NCBI RefSeq assembly: GCF_000282475.1
Contig: NZ_AKJF01000066.1
Coordinates: 51,622-115,621, forward strand
Source of the DNA: Pseudomonas sp. GM78
Lineage (GTDB): Bacteria > Pseudomonadota > Gammaproteobacteria > Pseudomonadales > Pseudomonadaceae
Length of the DNA stretch: 64,000 nt
Direction of reading: 5' to 3'
In this document: piece by piece, positions 26,648 through 35,969 of the stretch
Numbering within the stretch: position 1 is the stretch's first letter
How the letters are laid out: each line of letters starts with the position of its first letter
The notes under the pieces: model-generated
The model's input: only the letters and a program-made list of their open reading frames with translations
The model's database searches: none
Told to the model about the DNA's origin: nothing
Program-made: the position numbers and the translations under genes

Positions 26648-27805
26648 TCAGGCCAACGCTACCTCGGCAGGCGAAACGATGCTGGTCTTGCCCCCACGAG
26701 ACTTGCCGGAACTCAAATACTCGGCAATCGACTCCTGCGTCACTTCCCCAAGGAACACCCGCTCCGCATCCATCACCGGCAACCACGACCGGTTGAACTC
26801 GTACATCCGCGACAACAGGATGCGCAAATGCTCGTCATACGCCGCCGTGGCGTTGAACTCGCGCAAGTACTGCCCGCATGTGCCGGCCTGACGGTGCAGG
26901 TCGCGACGGCGCACATAACCCAGGGCCTTGTTCTCGGCGCAGGTGACCACCACGTATCGCCGGTCATGCTCATCCATCAATTCCAGCGCATCGGCCACCG
27001 GCGTTTGCGGGCTGACCGATGGCGCGTTGTCCGCCGCATCTTCGGCCTTGACCAGCAGCAGGCGCTTGAGGGTGCTGTCCTGGCCGACGAAGTTGCTGAC
27101 AAAGTCGTCCGCCGGGTGGGCCAGCAGAGTGTCCGGGTGGTCGATCTGCAGCAGTTTACCCGCGCGGAAAATCGCGATCTTGTCGCCGAGCTTTATGGCT
27201 TCATCGATGTCGTGGCTGACCATGATCACCGTCTTGTTCAGCGCCCGCTGCATCTCGAAGAACTCGTTCTGGATCATCTCGCGGTTGATCGGGTCGACCG
27301 CGCCGAACGGTTCGTCCATCAACAACAGCGGCGCATCGGCGGCCAGCGCGCGAATCACGCCGATCCGCTGTTGCTGGCCGCCGGACAGTTCCCGAGGGTA
27401 GCGATGCAGGTATTGCTTGGGTTCGAGCTTGATCATGCTCATCAACTCGCGGGCGCGGTCGTGGCATTTCTGCTTGTCCCAGCCCAGCAGTTTAGGCACC
27501 ACCACAATGTTCTCTTCGATGGTCATGTTGGGGAACAGGCCGATCTGCTGGATCACATAACCGATGTTGCGGCGCAGGGTCACGGCGTCGAGGCCGGTGG
27601 TGTCTTCGCCATTGATCAGGATCTTGCCCGAAGTCGGTGTGATCAGGCGGTTGATCATCTTCAGGGTGGTGCTTTTGCCGCAGCCCGAAGGCCCGAGGAA
27701 CACGCAAATTTCGCCTTCATTGACGGTCAGGCTTACCGAGTCCACGGCTTTCACGTCTTTGCCGTTGCTTTGGAAGGTCTTGCTGAGGTTTTGAAGTTCG
27801 ATCAT
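26648..27805 (-). CDS. Osmoprotectant ABC transporter, ATP-binding protein (OpuCA/YehX-like)
   Basis: 385 residues. ABC domain with Walker A GPSGCGKST (38-46), signature ELSGGQQQRIG and Walker B LLLMDEPFGAVD, followed by a C-terminal pair of CBS-like segments (about 270-365) of the kind that sense ionic strength in OpuA. The ATG overlaps the upstream permease stop (ATGA), so I reject the longer frame to 27844. It powers uptake of a glycine-betaine-like compound with the three genes upstream. Confidence 0.9.
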   Translation of the reverse strand: MIELQNLSKTFQSNGKDVKAVDSVSLTVNEGEICVFLGPSGCGKSTTLKMINRLITPTSGKILINGEDTTGLDAVTLRRNIGYVIQQIGLFPNMTIEENIVVVPKLLGWDKQKCHDRARELMSMIKLEPKQYLHRYPRELSGGQQQRIGVIRALAADAPLLLMDEPFGAVDPINREMIQNEFFEMQRALNKTVIMVSHDIDEAIKLGDKIAIFRAGKLLQIDHPDTLLAHPADDFVSNFVGQDSTLKRLLLVKAEDAADNAPSVSPQTPVADALELMDEHDRRYVVVTCAENKALGYVRRRDLHRQAGTCGQYLREFNATAAYDEHLRILLSRMYEFNRSWLPVMDAERVFLGEVTQESIAEYLSSGKSRGGKTSIVSPAEVALA

Positions 27806-28455
27806 TTGAGCAGTCCTTTTGGAGTCAGCGAGCGTTGCAGCCATTGCAGAAGCAGGTCGGCGAAGATGGCCAGCAGGCTGACCAGCACGGCGCCGACGAT
27901 CAGCATCGACATGTCGCTGCGGCTGATGGAAGCGAGGATGAGTACACCGAGGCCACCGGCGCCAATGGTGGCGGCAATGGTCATGACACCGATGTTCATG
28001 ACCACGGCGGTGCGCACGCCGGCGAGGATCACCGGCACGGCGATGGGCAATTCGACCATGCGCAGGCGCTGGCCGAAGGTCATGCCGATACCGCGCGCGG
28101 CTTCGCGGATGCCCGGTTCGACATTGGTCAGGGCCAGGTAGGTGTTACGCATGATCGGCAACAGCGAGTAGAGAAAAACCGCGGTGATCGCCGGCATCGG
28201 GCCCAGGCCCTGGCCGAATTTGGAGTAGAACGGCAGCAGCAGGCCGAACAGGGCAATCGACGGCACGGTCAGCAGCACCGTGGCGCTGGCTTGCAGGGGG
28301 CCGGCGAGACTGGGGAAGCGCGTCATCAGCACCCCCAGCGGCACGCCAACCACAATCGCCAGGGTCACGGCGATGCCGACCAGGGTGATGTGTTGCCCGG
28401 TCAGCTGGAGCACCTGCGGCCAGTCGAGATGGGAAAAGGCGTTGATAAATTCCAT
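27802..28455 (-). CDS. Osmoprotectant ABC transporter permease (OpuCB/YehW-like)
   Basis: 217 residues with about five to six membrane helices. The EAA loop reads VEPGIREAARGIGMTFGQRL, contacting the ATPase. It overlaps the ATPase gene by four bases and follows the binding-protein gene by 14 bases. As a second, distinct permease in the operon it would pair with the 29384-30097 product in a heterodimeric channel. Confidence 0.9.
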   Translation of the reverse strand: MEFINAFSHLDWPQVLQLTGQHITLVGIAVTLAIVVGVPLGVLMTRFPSLAGPLQASATVLLTVPSIALFGLLLPFYSKFGQGLGPMPAITAVFLYSLLPIMRNTYLALTNVEPGIREAARGIGMTFGQRLRMVELPIAVPVILAGVRTAVVMNIGVMTIAATIGAGGLGVLILASISRSDMSMLIVGAVLVSLLAIFADLLLQWLQRSLTPKGLLK

Positions 28456-28469
28456 GACTTTTCCTCTCT

Positions 28470-29363
28470 TCAGTTCAATGGGTGTTGGCGCAGGAAATCC
28501 GCGGCCACGGCTGAAGGACTCTGGTGCTCGACATCGACCCGCGCGTTGAGCTCGCGCATGGTGTTGTCGTCGAACAGTTCAGCCAGTGGCTTGAGCTGTT
28601 CGGCCAGCTGCGGATGCGCATCGAGGTAGGCCTGGCGAACCACGGGCGCTGCGGTGTAGTCGGGGAAGTAATGCCTGTCGTCTTCCAGCAGCTTGAGCTT
28701 GAAGGCGTTCAAGCGACCGTCGGTGGTGTAGACCAGGCCGGCAAACACCTGGCCGTTGCGCAGGGCGGTGTAGACCAGGCCTGCGTCCATCTGCCGGATG
28801 TTCTTGCGGGTCAGGTTCATGTCGTACAGCTGCACCATGCCGTCGAGCCCGTCCGAACGATTGGCGAACTCGGTGTCGAGCGCTACCAGATTGTTGGTCC
28901 CGGCCTCCTGGCGCAGCACCTTGTTCAGCTCGCTGATGGTATTGATCTGCGGGTACTGGTCAGCGATGTTTTTCGGCAGGGCCAGGGCATAGGTATTGCT
29001 GAATTTCGAGGGCGTCAGCCAGACCAGGCCTTTTTTCCCGTCGAGTTCTTTCACCCGGGTGTAGGACTGTTGGCTGTCGAGTTTTTCGCTGACATGGTTG
29101 TAGGCCACCAGCGACACGCCGGTGTATTCCCAGAGCATGTCCAGTTGCCCGCTTTCGTGGGCGCTGCGGGCCAGATTGCTGCCCAGGCCGCCGGTTACCT
29201 GTACGTCATAACCCTTGGCGCGCAGGTACTGGGAGGTGATTTCCGCCAGCAGCGTTTGTTCGGTGAACACCCGGGCGCCGATGCGGATCAGCGGTTTTTC
29301 CGCGGCTTGGGCAAATCCCGCGCACAGCAGGACGCAGCCTAGTAAAAAGCTTGATGTCTTCAT
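28470..29363 (-). CDS. Osmoprotectant (betaine/choline-like) substrate-binding protein
   Basis: 297 residues with a signal peptide (MKTSSFLLGCVLLCAGFAQA). The mature part has the OpuAC/OsmF pattern: PLIRIGARVFTEQTLLAEI, GGLGSNLARSAHESGQLDMLWEYTG and VAYN, which build the aromatic-lined pocket for quaternary ammonium compounds. It captures the substrate in the periplasm. Whether choline, glycine betaine or another compound is preferred cannot be told by eye. Confidence 0.9.
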   Translation of the reverse strand: MKTSSFLLGCVLLCAGFAQAAEKPLIRIGARVFTEQTLLAEITSQYLRAKGYDVQVTGGLGSNLARSAHESGQLDMLWEYTGVSLVAYNHVSEKLDSQQSYTRVKELDGKKGLVWLTPSKFSNTYALALPKNIADQYPQINTISELNKVLRQEAGTNNLVALDTEFANRSDGLDGMVQLYDMNLTRKNIRQMDAGLVYTALRNGQVFAGLVYTTDGRLNAFKLKLLEDDRHYFPDYTAAPVVRQAYLDAHPQLAEQLKPLAELFDDNTMRELNARVDVEHQSPSAVAADFLRQHPLN

Positions 29364-29383
29364 GATGATTCCTTTGCCGAGGC

Positions 29384-30097
29384 TTAAGACGGGCGCAAAC
29401 CGCGTTCGAGCCAGAGACGGCTGGCGAGTGTCACCAGAGCGTCGAGCAACAAGGCCAGCAGGGCGGTGCAGGCCGCGCCCAGCAGCAGTTGTGGCTGGTT
29501 GTTCAGGGCGATGCCGGGGAATATCAGGCTGCCCAGGCTGTTGGCGCCGATCAGGAACGCCAGCGGCGCCGTCCCGACGTTAATCGCCAATGCCACGCGC
29601 ACACCGCCGACGATGATCGGCATGGCGTTTGGCAGTTCGACCCGCCACAGCACTTGAGACGGGGTCATGCCGATGCCGACGGCCGCTTCCTTGAGCGAAC
29701 CCTGGACGTTTTTCAGGCCTTCGAAGGTGTTGCGCGCGATCGGCAACAATGAAGCGAGGAACAGGGCGAAGATCGCGGGACCGCTGCCGATGCCGAGCAC
29801 GCCCAGGGCGATGGCCAGCACGGCCAGTGGCGGCACGGTGTTGCCGATGTTGAAGATCTGCATGAAGCGTTCGGCGCGTCCAACCATGGTCGGGCGGCTG
29901 AGGAAGATACCGGCAGGAATGCCCACGACAAGGGCGGCCAGCATAGAAGCGAGGACGAGAATCAGATGAGCTTGCAGGTAAAACAACAAATCGTCGCGGT
30001 AGTGTTCGATCGTGTTGATGCCGATCCAGTGGACCAGCAGGGCCAGGAGGGCGATTACCAGCGCGCCTCCTATCAGCCCTTTGCCATAGCGAATAGC
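29384..30097 (-). CDS. Osmoprotectant ABC transporter permease, first gene of the operon (YehY-like)
   Basis: 237 residues if translation starts at the GTG at 30097, which has AAGGAG seven bases upstream; an ATG at 30148 gives 254 residues without such a site. About six membrane helices. The EAA loop reads NVQGSLKEAAVGIGMTPSQV. First gene of a four-gene operon (permease, binding protein, permease, ATPase) divergent from prfC. Such systems are usually induced by high osmolarity; I see no definite regulator site. Confidence 0.88.
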   Translation of the reverse strand, partial: AIRYGKGLIGGALVIALLALLVHWIGINTIEHYRDDLLFYLQAHLILVLASMLAALVVGIPAGIFLSRPTMVGRAERFMQIFNIGNTVPPLAVLAIALGVLGIGSGPAIFALFLASLLPIARNTFEGLKNVQGSLKEAAVGIGMTPSQVLWRVELPNAMPIIVGGVRVALAINVGTAPLAFLIGANSLGSLIFPGIALNNQPQLLLGAACTALLALLLDALVTLASRLWLERGLRPS

Positions 30098-30385
30098 CAC
30101 AGGCGGACTCCTTTTTTTTCCGTCGGCGAACGCAATTCCGTGTGGCATGCCATGCCTGGCTGCCGGAAAACGTTCGCGAGAAGCAGCTCGTCAGATGCTG
30201 GTAAAACAGCATGCAAACAAACCATGAGCACAGCCTCGTCAGGCTGAATGGCGGGTGTTTCAGGCCCCCGACGAGTGGTCGTTACGGGGGAGTGGACGTC
30301 TCCGTGCTCCAAAAGGTTCCCATCTGAGGCAGCATTTGGCCACCCCTAATGTGCTCAACGGTTCGGTTATTGAATCAACTTGGGC

Positions 30386-30391
30386 TATAAT
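30386..30391 (+). promoter_or_regulatory. Putative -10 element of prfC
   Basis: A perfect TATAAT lies 38 bases before the prfC start; a -35 partner is poor (TTCGGT at 18 bases). The remaining divergent gap (30098-30385) holds a small hairpin (ATGCTG/CAGCAT near 30195-30212) and nothing else I recognise. Confidence 0.45.
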
Positions 30392-30429
30392 CTGCGCCCT
30401 TTTTTGAATCACCTGCCAGGCGATTTCCC

Positions 30430-32013
30430 ATGACCAAACAGGCCGCCGAAGTCGCGAAACGCCGCACTTTCGCCATTATTTCCCACCCCGATGCCGGTAA
30501 GACCACCATCACCGAGAAGCTCTTGCTGATGGGCAAGGCGATTGCGGTGGCCGGTACGGTGAAATCCCGTAAATCCGATCGCCATGCCACCTCCGACTGG
30601 ATGGAAATGGAAAAACAACGGGGTATTTCCATTACCACGTCGGTCATGCAGTTCCCGTATCGCGAGCACATGATCAACCTGCTCGACACCCCGGGCCACG
30701 AAGACTTCTCCGAAGACACCTACCGCACCCTGACAGCGGTGGACTCGGCCTTGATGGTCCTCGACGGGGGTAAGGGTGTAGAGCCACGGACCATCGCCCT
30801 GATGGACGTCTGCCGTCTGCGTGACACGCCGATCGTCAGCTTCATCAACAAACTCGACCGTGACATTCGCGACCCGATCGAACTGCTCGACGAGATCGAA
30901 GCGGTCCTCAAGATCAAGGCGGCGCCGATCACCTGGCCGATTGGCTGCTACCGCGACTTCAAGGGCGTTTACCACCTGGCCGACGACTACATCATCGTCT
31001 ACACCGCCGGTCACGGCCACGAGCGCACCGAAACCAAAATCATCGAGAAACTCGATTCCGACGAAGCCCGCGCCCACCTGGGTGACGAATATGAGCGCTT
31101 CATCGAGCAGCTGGAACTGGTGCAGGGAGCCTGCCACGAGTTCAACCAGCAGGAATTCCTCGACGGCCAACTGACGCCGGTATTCTTCGGTACGGCACTG
31201 GGCAACTTCGGTGTCGATCACGTACTCGACGCGGTCGTCGACTGGGCGCCGCGCCCTCTGGCACGGGTCGCCAACGAGCGCACCGTGGAGCCGGTGGAAG
31301 AGAAGTTCTCGGGCTTCATCTTCAAGATCCAGGCGAACATGGATCCCAAGCACCGCGACCGTATCGCCTTCATGCGCATCTGCTCCGGCAAGTACGAAAA
31401 AGGCATGAAGATGCGCCACGTGCGCACCGGCAAGGACGTGCGGATCGGCGATGCGTTGACCTTCTTCTCCTCCGAGCGTGAGCAGCTGGAAGAAGCGTTT
31501 GCCGGCGACATCATCGGCCTGCACAACCACGGCACCATCCAGATCGGCGACACCTTCACCGAAGGCGAAGTCCTCGGCTTCACCGGCATCCCGCACTTCG
31601 CCCCGGAACTGTTCCGCCGCGTACGCCTGCGTGACCCGTTGAAATCCAAGCAACTGCGCCAGGGCCTGCAACAATTGGCCGAAGAAGGCGCGACCCAGGT
31701 GTTCTTCCCCGAGCGCAGCAACGACATCATCCTCGGCGCCGTCGGTGTGCTGCAGTTCGACGTGGTCGCCAGCCGCCTGAAAGAGGAATACAAGGTCGAG
31801 TGCTCCTACGAGCCAATCACCGTGTACTCCGCGCGCTGGATCGAATGCAGCGACAAGAAGAAGCTTGAGGAATTCTCCAACAAGGCCGTGGAAAACCTGG
31901 CACTGGACGGCGGCGGTCACCTGACCTACCTCGCGCCGACCCGGGTCAACCTGGCACTGATGGAAGAACGCTGGCCGGACGTGAAATTCCGTGCAACGCG
32001 TGAGCATCACTAA
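30430..32013 (+). CDS. prfC: Peptide chain release factor 3
   Basis: 527 residues, translation GTPase that recycles RF1/RF2 after peptide release. The G motifs are SHPDAGKTT (G1), RGISITTS (G2), [14 protein letters not shown] (G3) and INKLDRD (G4), followed by the RF3-specific beta-barrel and C-terminal domains. Length and sequence are typical. The start has a weak AGGCGA upstream. A clear terminator follows. Confidence 0.97.
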   Translation: MTKQAAEVAKRRTFAIISHPDAGKTTITEKLLLMGKAIAVAGTVKSRKSDRHATSDWMEMEKQRGISITTSVMQFPYREHMINLLDTPGHEDFSEDTYRTLTAVDSALMVLDGGKGVEPRTIALMDVCRLRDTPIVSFINKLDRDIRDPIELLDEIEAVLKIKAAPITWPIGCYRDFKGVYHLADDYIIVYTAGHGHERTETKIIEKLDSDEARAHLGDEYERFIEQLELVQGACHEFNQQEFLDGQLTPVFFGTALGNFGVDHVLDAVVDWAPRPLARVANERTVEPVEEKFSGFIFKIQANMDPKHRDRIAFMRICSGKYEKGMKMRHVRTGKDVRIGDALTFFSSEREQLEEAFAGDIIGLHNHGTIQIGDTFTEGEVLGFTGIPHFAPELFRRVRLRDPLKSKQLRQGLQQLAEEGATQVFFPERSNDIILGAVGVLQFDVVASRLKEEYKVECSYEPITVYSARWIECSDKKKLEEFSNKAVENLALDGGGHLTYLAPTRVNLALMEERWPDVKFRATREHH

Positions 32014-32031
32014 GCGTTGAGTTGCAAAACC

Positions 32032-32064
32032 AAAGCCCCGACGCGAAAGCCTCGGGGCTTTTTT
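32032..32064 (+). terminator. Rho-independent terminator of prfC
   Basis: AAGCCCCGA and TCGGGGCTT form the stem around GCGAAAGCC-type loop bases, followed by TTTT; it lies 18 bases after the stop. Confidence 0.9.
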
Positions 32065-32081
32065 GGATCTGCGATTACCCC

Positions 32082-32171
32082 TGTGGGAGTGAGCTTGCTC
32101 GCGATGGCGGTCTGTCATTCAGCAAAGATTTCGCCTGTGAGTCAGTCATCGCGAGCAAGCTCGCTCCCACA
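32082..32171. repeat. REP pair
   Basis: TGTGGGAGTGAGCTTGCTCG with the inverted arm CGAGCAAGCTCGCTCCCACA. After it, 32172-32347 contains no gene or site that I can name. Confidence 0.85.
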
Positions 32172-32347
32172 TAGGGCGTCGGTGTTAATCGGTTTGGATA
32201 TATTCCTTATTCAAAACCAATCTCTACGCCTGCGGCATTTCCGTCTCATCGTTAGCGTCCTATCTGGAGAACCGGGCTGATCGGAACTAAATTTCATTGA
32301 GGCCAGCCAGGCACAGATGTTTCACCTGCAAAAGGATGGATTCGACT

Positions 32348-32605
32348 ATGAACAGGTTGCTACGCGTTGTGTTGCTGTTGAAGGTTTTGCTGATGCTCGC
32401 CCTCGGCAGTTCGGCGGTCTGGGCCGAGTGTGAGGATCACGAAAGCCAGGCGTCCAGCGGGCAGGGAACCCATGGTGATCTGATGATCGCCAAGTCCGAA
32501 TCGGAACCGGGCGACAAGGGGCAGGGCGGTAGTGCGGGTGACGATGACTCGACCACCGATGAGCCGGACTCCGATGACGCCGACGAGGGTGATAGCCAGA
32601 CGTAA
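32348..32605 (+). CDS. Small exported acidic protein, function unknown
   Basis: 85 residues from the ATG at 32348 (AAGGATGG upstream). A clear signal peptide (NRLLRVVLLLKVLLMLALGS, cleavage near AVWA-EC) is followed by about 60 residues very rich in D, E, S and G, ending DDADEGDSQT, which should be disordered and very acidic in the periplasm. One cysteine near the mature start is not in a lipobox. I do not recognise a family. It precedes the AT-rich accessory gene at 32945. Confidence 0.65.
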   Translation: MNRLLRVVLLLKVLLMLALGSSAVWAECEDHESQASSGQGTHGDLMIAKSESEPGDKGQGGSAGDDDSTTDEPDSDDADEGDSQT

Positions 32606-32674
32606 AGTGCAGGAAAAATAAACCCCTTTTACCAGCTCAGTGTGCAGGCCTTAGGAAGCGGTAAGGAGATCTTC

Positions 32675-32764
32675 TGTGGGAGCGAGCCTGCTCGCGAAAG
32701 CAGTCCTTCAGTCACCAGCTATTTTGACTGAGAAGACGTCTTCGCGAGCAGGCTCGCTCCCACA
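32675..32764. repeat. REP pair
   Basis: TGTGGGAGCGAGCCTGCTCG and inverted arm CGAGCAGGCTCGCTCCCACA. Its right end GCTCCCACATT runs into a remnant of the dppF 3' end (32769-32832). Confidence 0.85.
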
Positions 32765-32768
32765 TTAT

Positions 32769-32832
32769 TTAAGCTGCGCCGTCGAGGAATGGGCAAACTA
32801 CATGGGGCGGGCGCTCGTTGATCAGTAGGCGT
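32769..32832 (-). pseudogene. Degenerate remnant of the dppF 3' end
   Basis: Read on the minus strand, the end of this stretch encodes FLDGAA plus TAA, the same six terminal residues as intact dppF (stop at 34011), with synonymous changes (GCA GCT for GCG GCG). Fifteen bases, GCGCCGTCGAGGAAT on the plus strand, are identical in the two places. Upstream codons read VVC against VAC in dppF, with four codons missing in between. Both copies are preceded on the plus strand by GCTCCCACATT of a REP element. Similarity fades beyond about 32802. Confidence 0.55.
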
Positions 32833-32944
32833 ACCGTTTATCTGAACTGTCATTTTTAACAGCTAGGTTTTCATTATCGGGTCTGGTCTATTTGGTTTGT
32901 AACGAACCAACAGATGTCCATCACTGACCGAGAAGGCCCTAATC

Positions 32945-33844
32945 ATGGCAGATGAAATTATCACGCAGGATAATGACGAACCTCAGAATCCGTTATGGGA
33001 TGCCCCGACTATCAAAGCGCCCAAGCCCAATTCAACCGTTTCTCCTGGATTTCAAATTATCGCCGGCGAGTATCTTTCAGCAAAAACTGATTGGCGAATA
33101 CATATCATGCAAGGCGATAAGCTGGTCAGGGAGTTTAAGGCTTTTGGAGTTAGTGTTTATCTTGATGTGCCATATGATGTCATCCCCCAAGGAGAAGCGT
33201 TCTACTTTAAAGTTGATTACTATAAATGGCCCTCCTGGAGCAATTGGGCTTATTCGGGCGATTTGTTAATGGCTGAGCTCGGCGATCCGACAATTCTAAA
33301 ACCTGTCGACAATGAAGTCGTAACAATAAAAACTCCAGAGGTGTCAGGGATCGGTGTGGCCGGCGCCAACATTGTCGTGAAAACCGCAGATCATTCAATG
33401 GTGGTTTGTCAGACTACCGTGGATGCAGACGGTACCTGGCGCGATACGCTTTCAGAATATGTGTCCTCCTTCCCAGTAGCTATAACTGCAAGTCAAACTG
33501 TTCGACAACTAGTCTCCGGTTGGTCGAACATTGTTAATATTAATTACCTCTACTCCGATTTGAAGGCGCCTGTCATTCTCAGTCCGTTACCAAACGCCTA
33601 TGTCAGAAGGACCGAAGTAGTAGTCTCTGGTAATAATTGTGCTCCAGGCGCCACGGTCAATTTATACAAGGCAGGCTCTGGCGTTGTTCTTCATGGCACA
33701 GGGACGGTGAAGTCAGATGGTACATGGACAATAATCGGTAAAGATAATATGTACCTTGGGCCGTTCCCGTTAACTGTTCAACAGGTTTTTGACGGCAAGC
33801 CCTCCGGGTACTCGGACACTGTGAATATTAATCTTATCTTATAG
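32945..33844 (+). CDS. Ig-like repeat protein, AT-rich accessory gene
   Basis: 299 residues without signal peptide or membrane segment. An N-terminal beta-rich part (about 1-110: FQIIAGEYLSAKTDWRIHIM, FYFKVDYYKWPSWSNWAYSG) is followed by two repeats, about 113-203 and 208-299, both with the Ig-like pattern P.I..P..N..V....V.V.G....GA.V, then DGTW and a final NI(V)NIN.-type strand. Codons are AT-rich: bases 33481-33540 contain 23 G/C in 60, far below the neighbours, which suggests transfer. It could be a lectin- or adhesin-like module; I cannot assign a function. Confidence 0.7.
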   Translation: MADEIITQDNDEPQNPLWDAPTIKAPKPNSTVSPGFQIIAGEYLSAKTDWRIHIMQGDKLVREFKAFGVSVYLDVPYDVIPQGEAFYFKVDYYKWPSWSNWAYSGDLLMAELGDPTILKPVDNEVVTIKTPEVSGIGVAGANIVVKTADHSMVVCQTTVDADGTWRDTLSEYVSSFPVAITASQTVRQLVSGWSNIVNINYLYSDLKAPVILSPLPNAYVRRTEVVVSGNNCAPGATVNLYKAGSGVVLHGTGTVKSDGTWTIIGKDNMYLGPFPLTVQQVFDGKPSGYSDTVNINLIL

Positions 33845-33923
33845 TTAACCTGGTCCAACGACGCTGTCGATGACTCCGCTTTCGACCAAACCGGCATGCC
33901 GATGGCTAAGGCGAATTTCAGGC

Positions 33924-33970
33924 AAAAGAAAACCCCTCCCTCGGACTGAAGCGCATCCTGAGGAAGGGGG
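33924..33970 (-). terminator. Terminator of the dpp operon
   Basis: On the minus strand CCCCCTTCCTC and GAGGGAGGGG form an imperfect stem, followed by TTTTCTTTT. It lies 41 bases past the dppF stop. It may also act on the convergent 32945 transcript. Confidence 0.7.
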
Positions 33971-33981
33971 TCTGTATCACT

Positions 33982-34004
33982 TGTGGGAGCAGGTTTGCTC
34001 CCAC
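33982..34004. repeat. Short REP-like hairpin
   Basis: TGTGGGAGCA GGT TTGCTCCCACA is a single compact REP-type hairpin between the terminator and the dppF stop; it resembles the outer arms of the REP pairs without the inner region. Confidence 0.7.
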
Positions 34005-34010
34005 ATTTCG

Positions 34011-34991
34011 TTACGCCGCGCCGTCGAGGAATTGCTCGGCGTAGTGGCAAGCCACCTGCCGATTATCGAGAGGACGCAAAGCCGGCTCTTCAGTTTTGCA
34101 ACGCTCGGTCGCATACGGGCAGCGCTTGTGGAACGCGCAGCCGGGTGGCGGGTTCAGCGGGTTGGGCAACTCGCCGACGATCTTGATCTTCGGCTTGTTC
34201 GGGTCCGGGTGAATGGTCGGGGTGGCCGACAGGAGCGCCTGGGTGTAGGGGTGCAGCGGACGCTCGTAGATGTCGTTTTTCGGACCGATTTCCACCGGGC
34301 GGCCGAGGTACATCACCATCACGTCATCGGCGACGTGTTGTACCACCGCCAGGTTGTGGGAGATGAACACGTAGGCGGTGTTGAACTCTTGCTGTAAATC
34401 CATGAACAGGTTCAGCACCTGCGCCTGGATCGACACGTCCAGCGCCGAGGTCGGTTCGTCGGCCACCAGCACTTTCGGTTGCAGCATCATCGCGCGAGCC
34501 AGGGCGATCCGTTGGCGCTGGCCGCCGGAGAACATGTGCGGATAGCGCTGGTAGTGCTCAGGGCGCAAGCCCACTTGCTTCATCATCGCCTGGACTTTCT
34601 CGCGACGTTCGGTGGCCGACAGGTTGGTGTTGATCAACAGCGGTTCGGCCAACTGGTCACCGATCTTCTGCCGTGGGTTCAGCGAGGCGTACGGGCTCTG
34701 GAACACCATCTGCACGTCTTTGCGCAGTTGCTTGCGCTGGGCCTTGTCGGCGCCGGCGACTTCCTGGCCGGCGATTTTCAGGGAGCCCGAGGACGGCTCT
34801 TCGATCAGGGTCAGGGCCCGGGCCAAGGTGGATTTGCCGCAGCCCGACTCACCCACGACGGCGAGGGTCTTGCCGGCTTCCAGTTCGAACGACACACCGT
34901 TGAGGGCGCGTACGGTGGCATGCCCCTTGAACAGGCCACGGGACACTTCGTAGTGACGGGTCAGGTCGCGGGCGGTAAGAACGACGGCCAT
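34011..34991 (-). CDS. dppF: Dipeptide ABC transporter ATP-binding protein DppF
   Basis: 326 residues. Walker A GESGCGKST (47-55), signature MFSGGQRQRIALARA, Walker B VLVADEPTSALD, and the C-terminal oligopeptide/dipeptide extension with a cysteine cluster region (GCAFHKRCPYATERC). One of two ATPases driving peptide import with DppBC. The ATG overlaps the dppD stop by one base. A decayed copy of its last codons lies at 32769-32832. Confidence 0.95.
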   Translation of the reverse strand: MAVVLTARDLTRHYEVSRGLFKGHATVRALNGVSFELEAGKTLAVVGESGCGKSTLARALTLIEEPSSGSLKIAGQEVAGADKAQRKQLRKDVQMVFQSPYASLNPRQKIGDQLAEPLLINTNLSATERREKVQAMMKQVGLRPEHYQRYPHMFSGGQRQRIALARAMMLQPKVLVADEPTSALDVSIQAQVLNLFMDLQQEFNTAYVFISHNLAVVQHVADDVMVMYLGRPVEIGPKNDIYERPLHPYTQALLSATPTIHPDPNKPKIKIVGELPNPLNPPPGCAFHKRCPYATERCKTEEPALRPLDNRQVACHYAEQFLDGAA

Positions 34992-35959
34992 TACGCCACC
35001 TCCTGGTTCAGCGGGTAGAAGCAGCGGGCGAGGCTGTTGCTTTTCGGATCAAGGGCTGGACGCTGCACGCGGCAGTTTTCCTGCACGTAGGGGCAGCGCG
35101 GCGACAGCAGGCAGCCCTGCGGACGGTCGTAGCGACCCGGGACGATGCCCGGCAGGGTCGACAGGCGCGAGGCGCCCAGGCTGTGCTCCGGAATCGCCTT
35201 GAGCAGCGCTTCGCTGTACGGGTGCGCCGGGATGTCGAACAGTTGCGGCACCTGGCCGACTTCGACCGCTTGGCCGGCGTACATCACGCAGACGCGCTGG
35301 GCGGTTTCAGCCACCACCGCGAGGTCGTGGGTGATCAGCACCAGGCCCATGTTCTGCTCTTTCTGCAACGCCAGCAGCAGGTCCATGATCTGCGCCTGGA
35401 TCGTCACGTCCAATGCGGTGGTCGGTTCGTCGGCGATCAGCAGTTTCGGTTCGCCGGCAATCGCCATGGCGATCGCGACACGCTGGCTCATACCACCGGA
35501 CAGTTGATGCGGGTAGGCGTCCATACGGCTGGCGGCACCCGGGATTTCCACTTTTTCCAGCAGTTCGATGGCGCGTTTACGTGCTTGCTTGCCGGACATT
35601 TTCAGGTGCAGGCGCAGCACTTCCTCGATCTGGAACCCGACGGTGTAGCTCGGGTTGAGCGCGGTCATTGGGTCCTGGAAGACCATCGACAGGTCTTTAC
35701 CGACGATCTGCCGACGCTGGCGATTGTTGAGCTTGAGCATGTCCTTGCCGTCAAAGCTGAGCGAGTCGGCGGTGACGATGCCTGGATGTTCGATCAGGCC
35801 CATCAGCGCCATCATGGTCACGGATTTACCCGAACCCGACTCGCCAACGATGGCCAGCACTTCGCCCTTGTCGACTTTCAGGTCGAGGCCATCGACCACC
35901 GGGGTCGCGTTCTTGTCGCCGAAGCGAACGTTGAGATTCTTGATTTCTAGCAGTGACAT
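34991..35959 (-). CDS. dppD: Dipeptide ABC transporter ATP-binding protein DppD
   Basis: 322 residues from the ATG at 35959, preceded by GAGGAG; the open frame extends to 36019 without support. Walker A GESGSGKS (39-46), signature [15 protein letters not shown], Walker [14 protein letters not shown]-terminal [14 protein letters not shown] region. Partner of DppF. Ten bases separate it from dppC. Confidence 0.95.
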   Translation of the reverse strand: MSLLEIKNLNVRFGDKNATPVVDGLDLKVDKGEVLAIVGESGSGKSVTMMALMGLIEHPGIVTADSLSFDGKDMLKLNNRQRRQIVGKDLSMVFQDPMTALNPSYTVGFQIEEVLRLHLKMSGKQARKRAIELLEKVEIPGAASRMDAYPHQLSGGMSQRVAIAMAIAGEPKLLIADEPTTALDVTIQAQIMDLLLALQKEQNMGLVLITHDLAVVAETAQRVCVMYAGQAVEVGQVPQLFDIPAHPYSEALLKAIPEHSLGASRLSTLPGIVPGRYDRPQGCLLSPRCPYVQENCRVQRPALDPKSNSLARCFYPLNQEVA

Positions 35960-35969
35960 GGGAATCTCC

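Noticed and set aside
26525-28141. 538-residue plus-strand frame across the osmoprotectant ATPase and permease
   Set aside because: Antisense to two motif-bearing genes and starts inside a REP pair.
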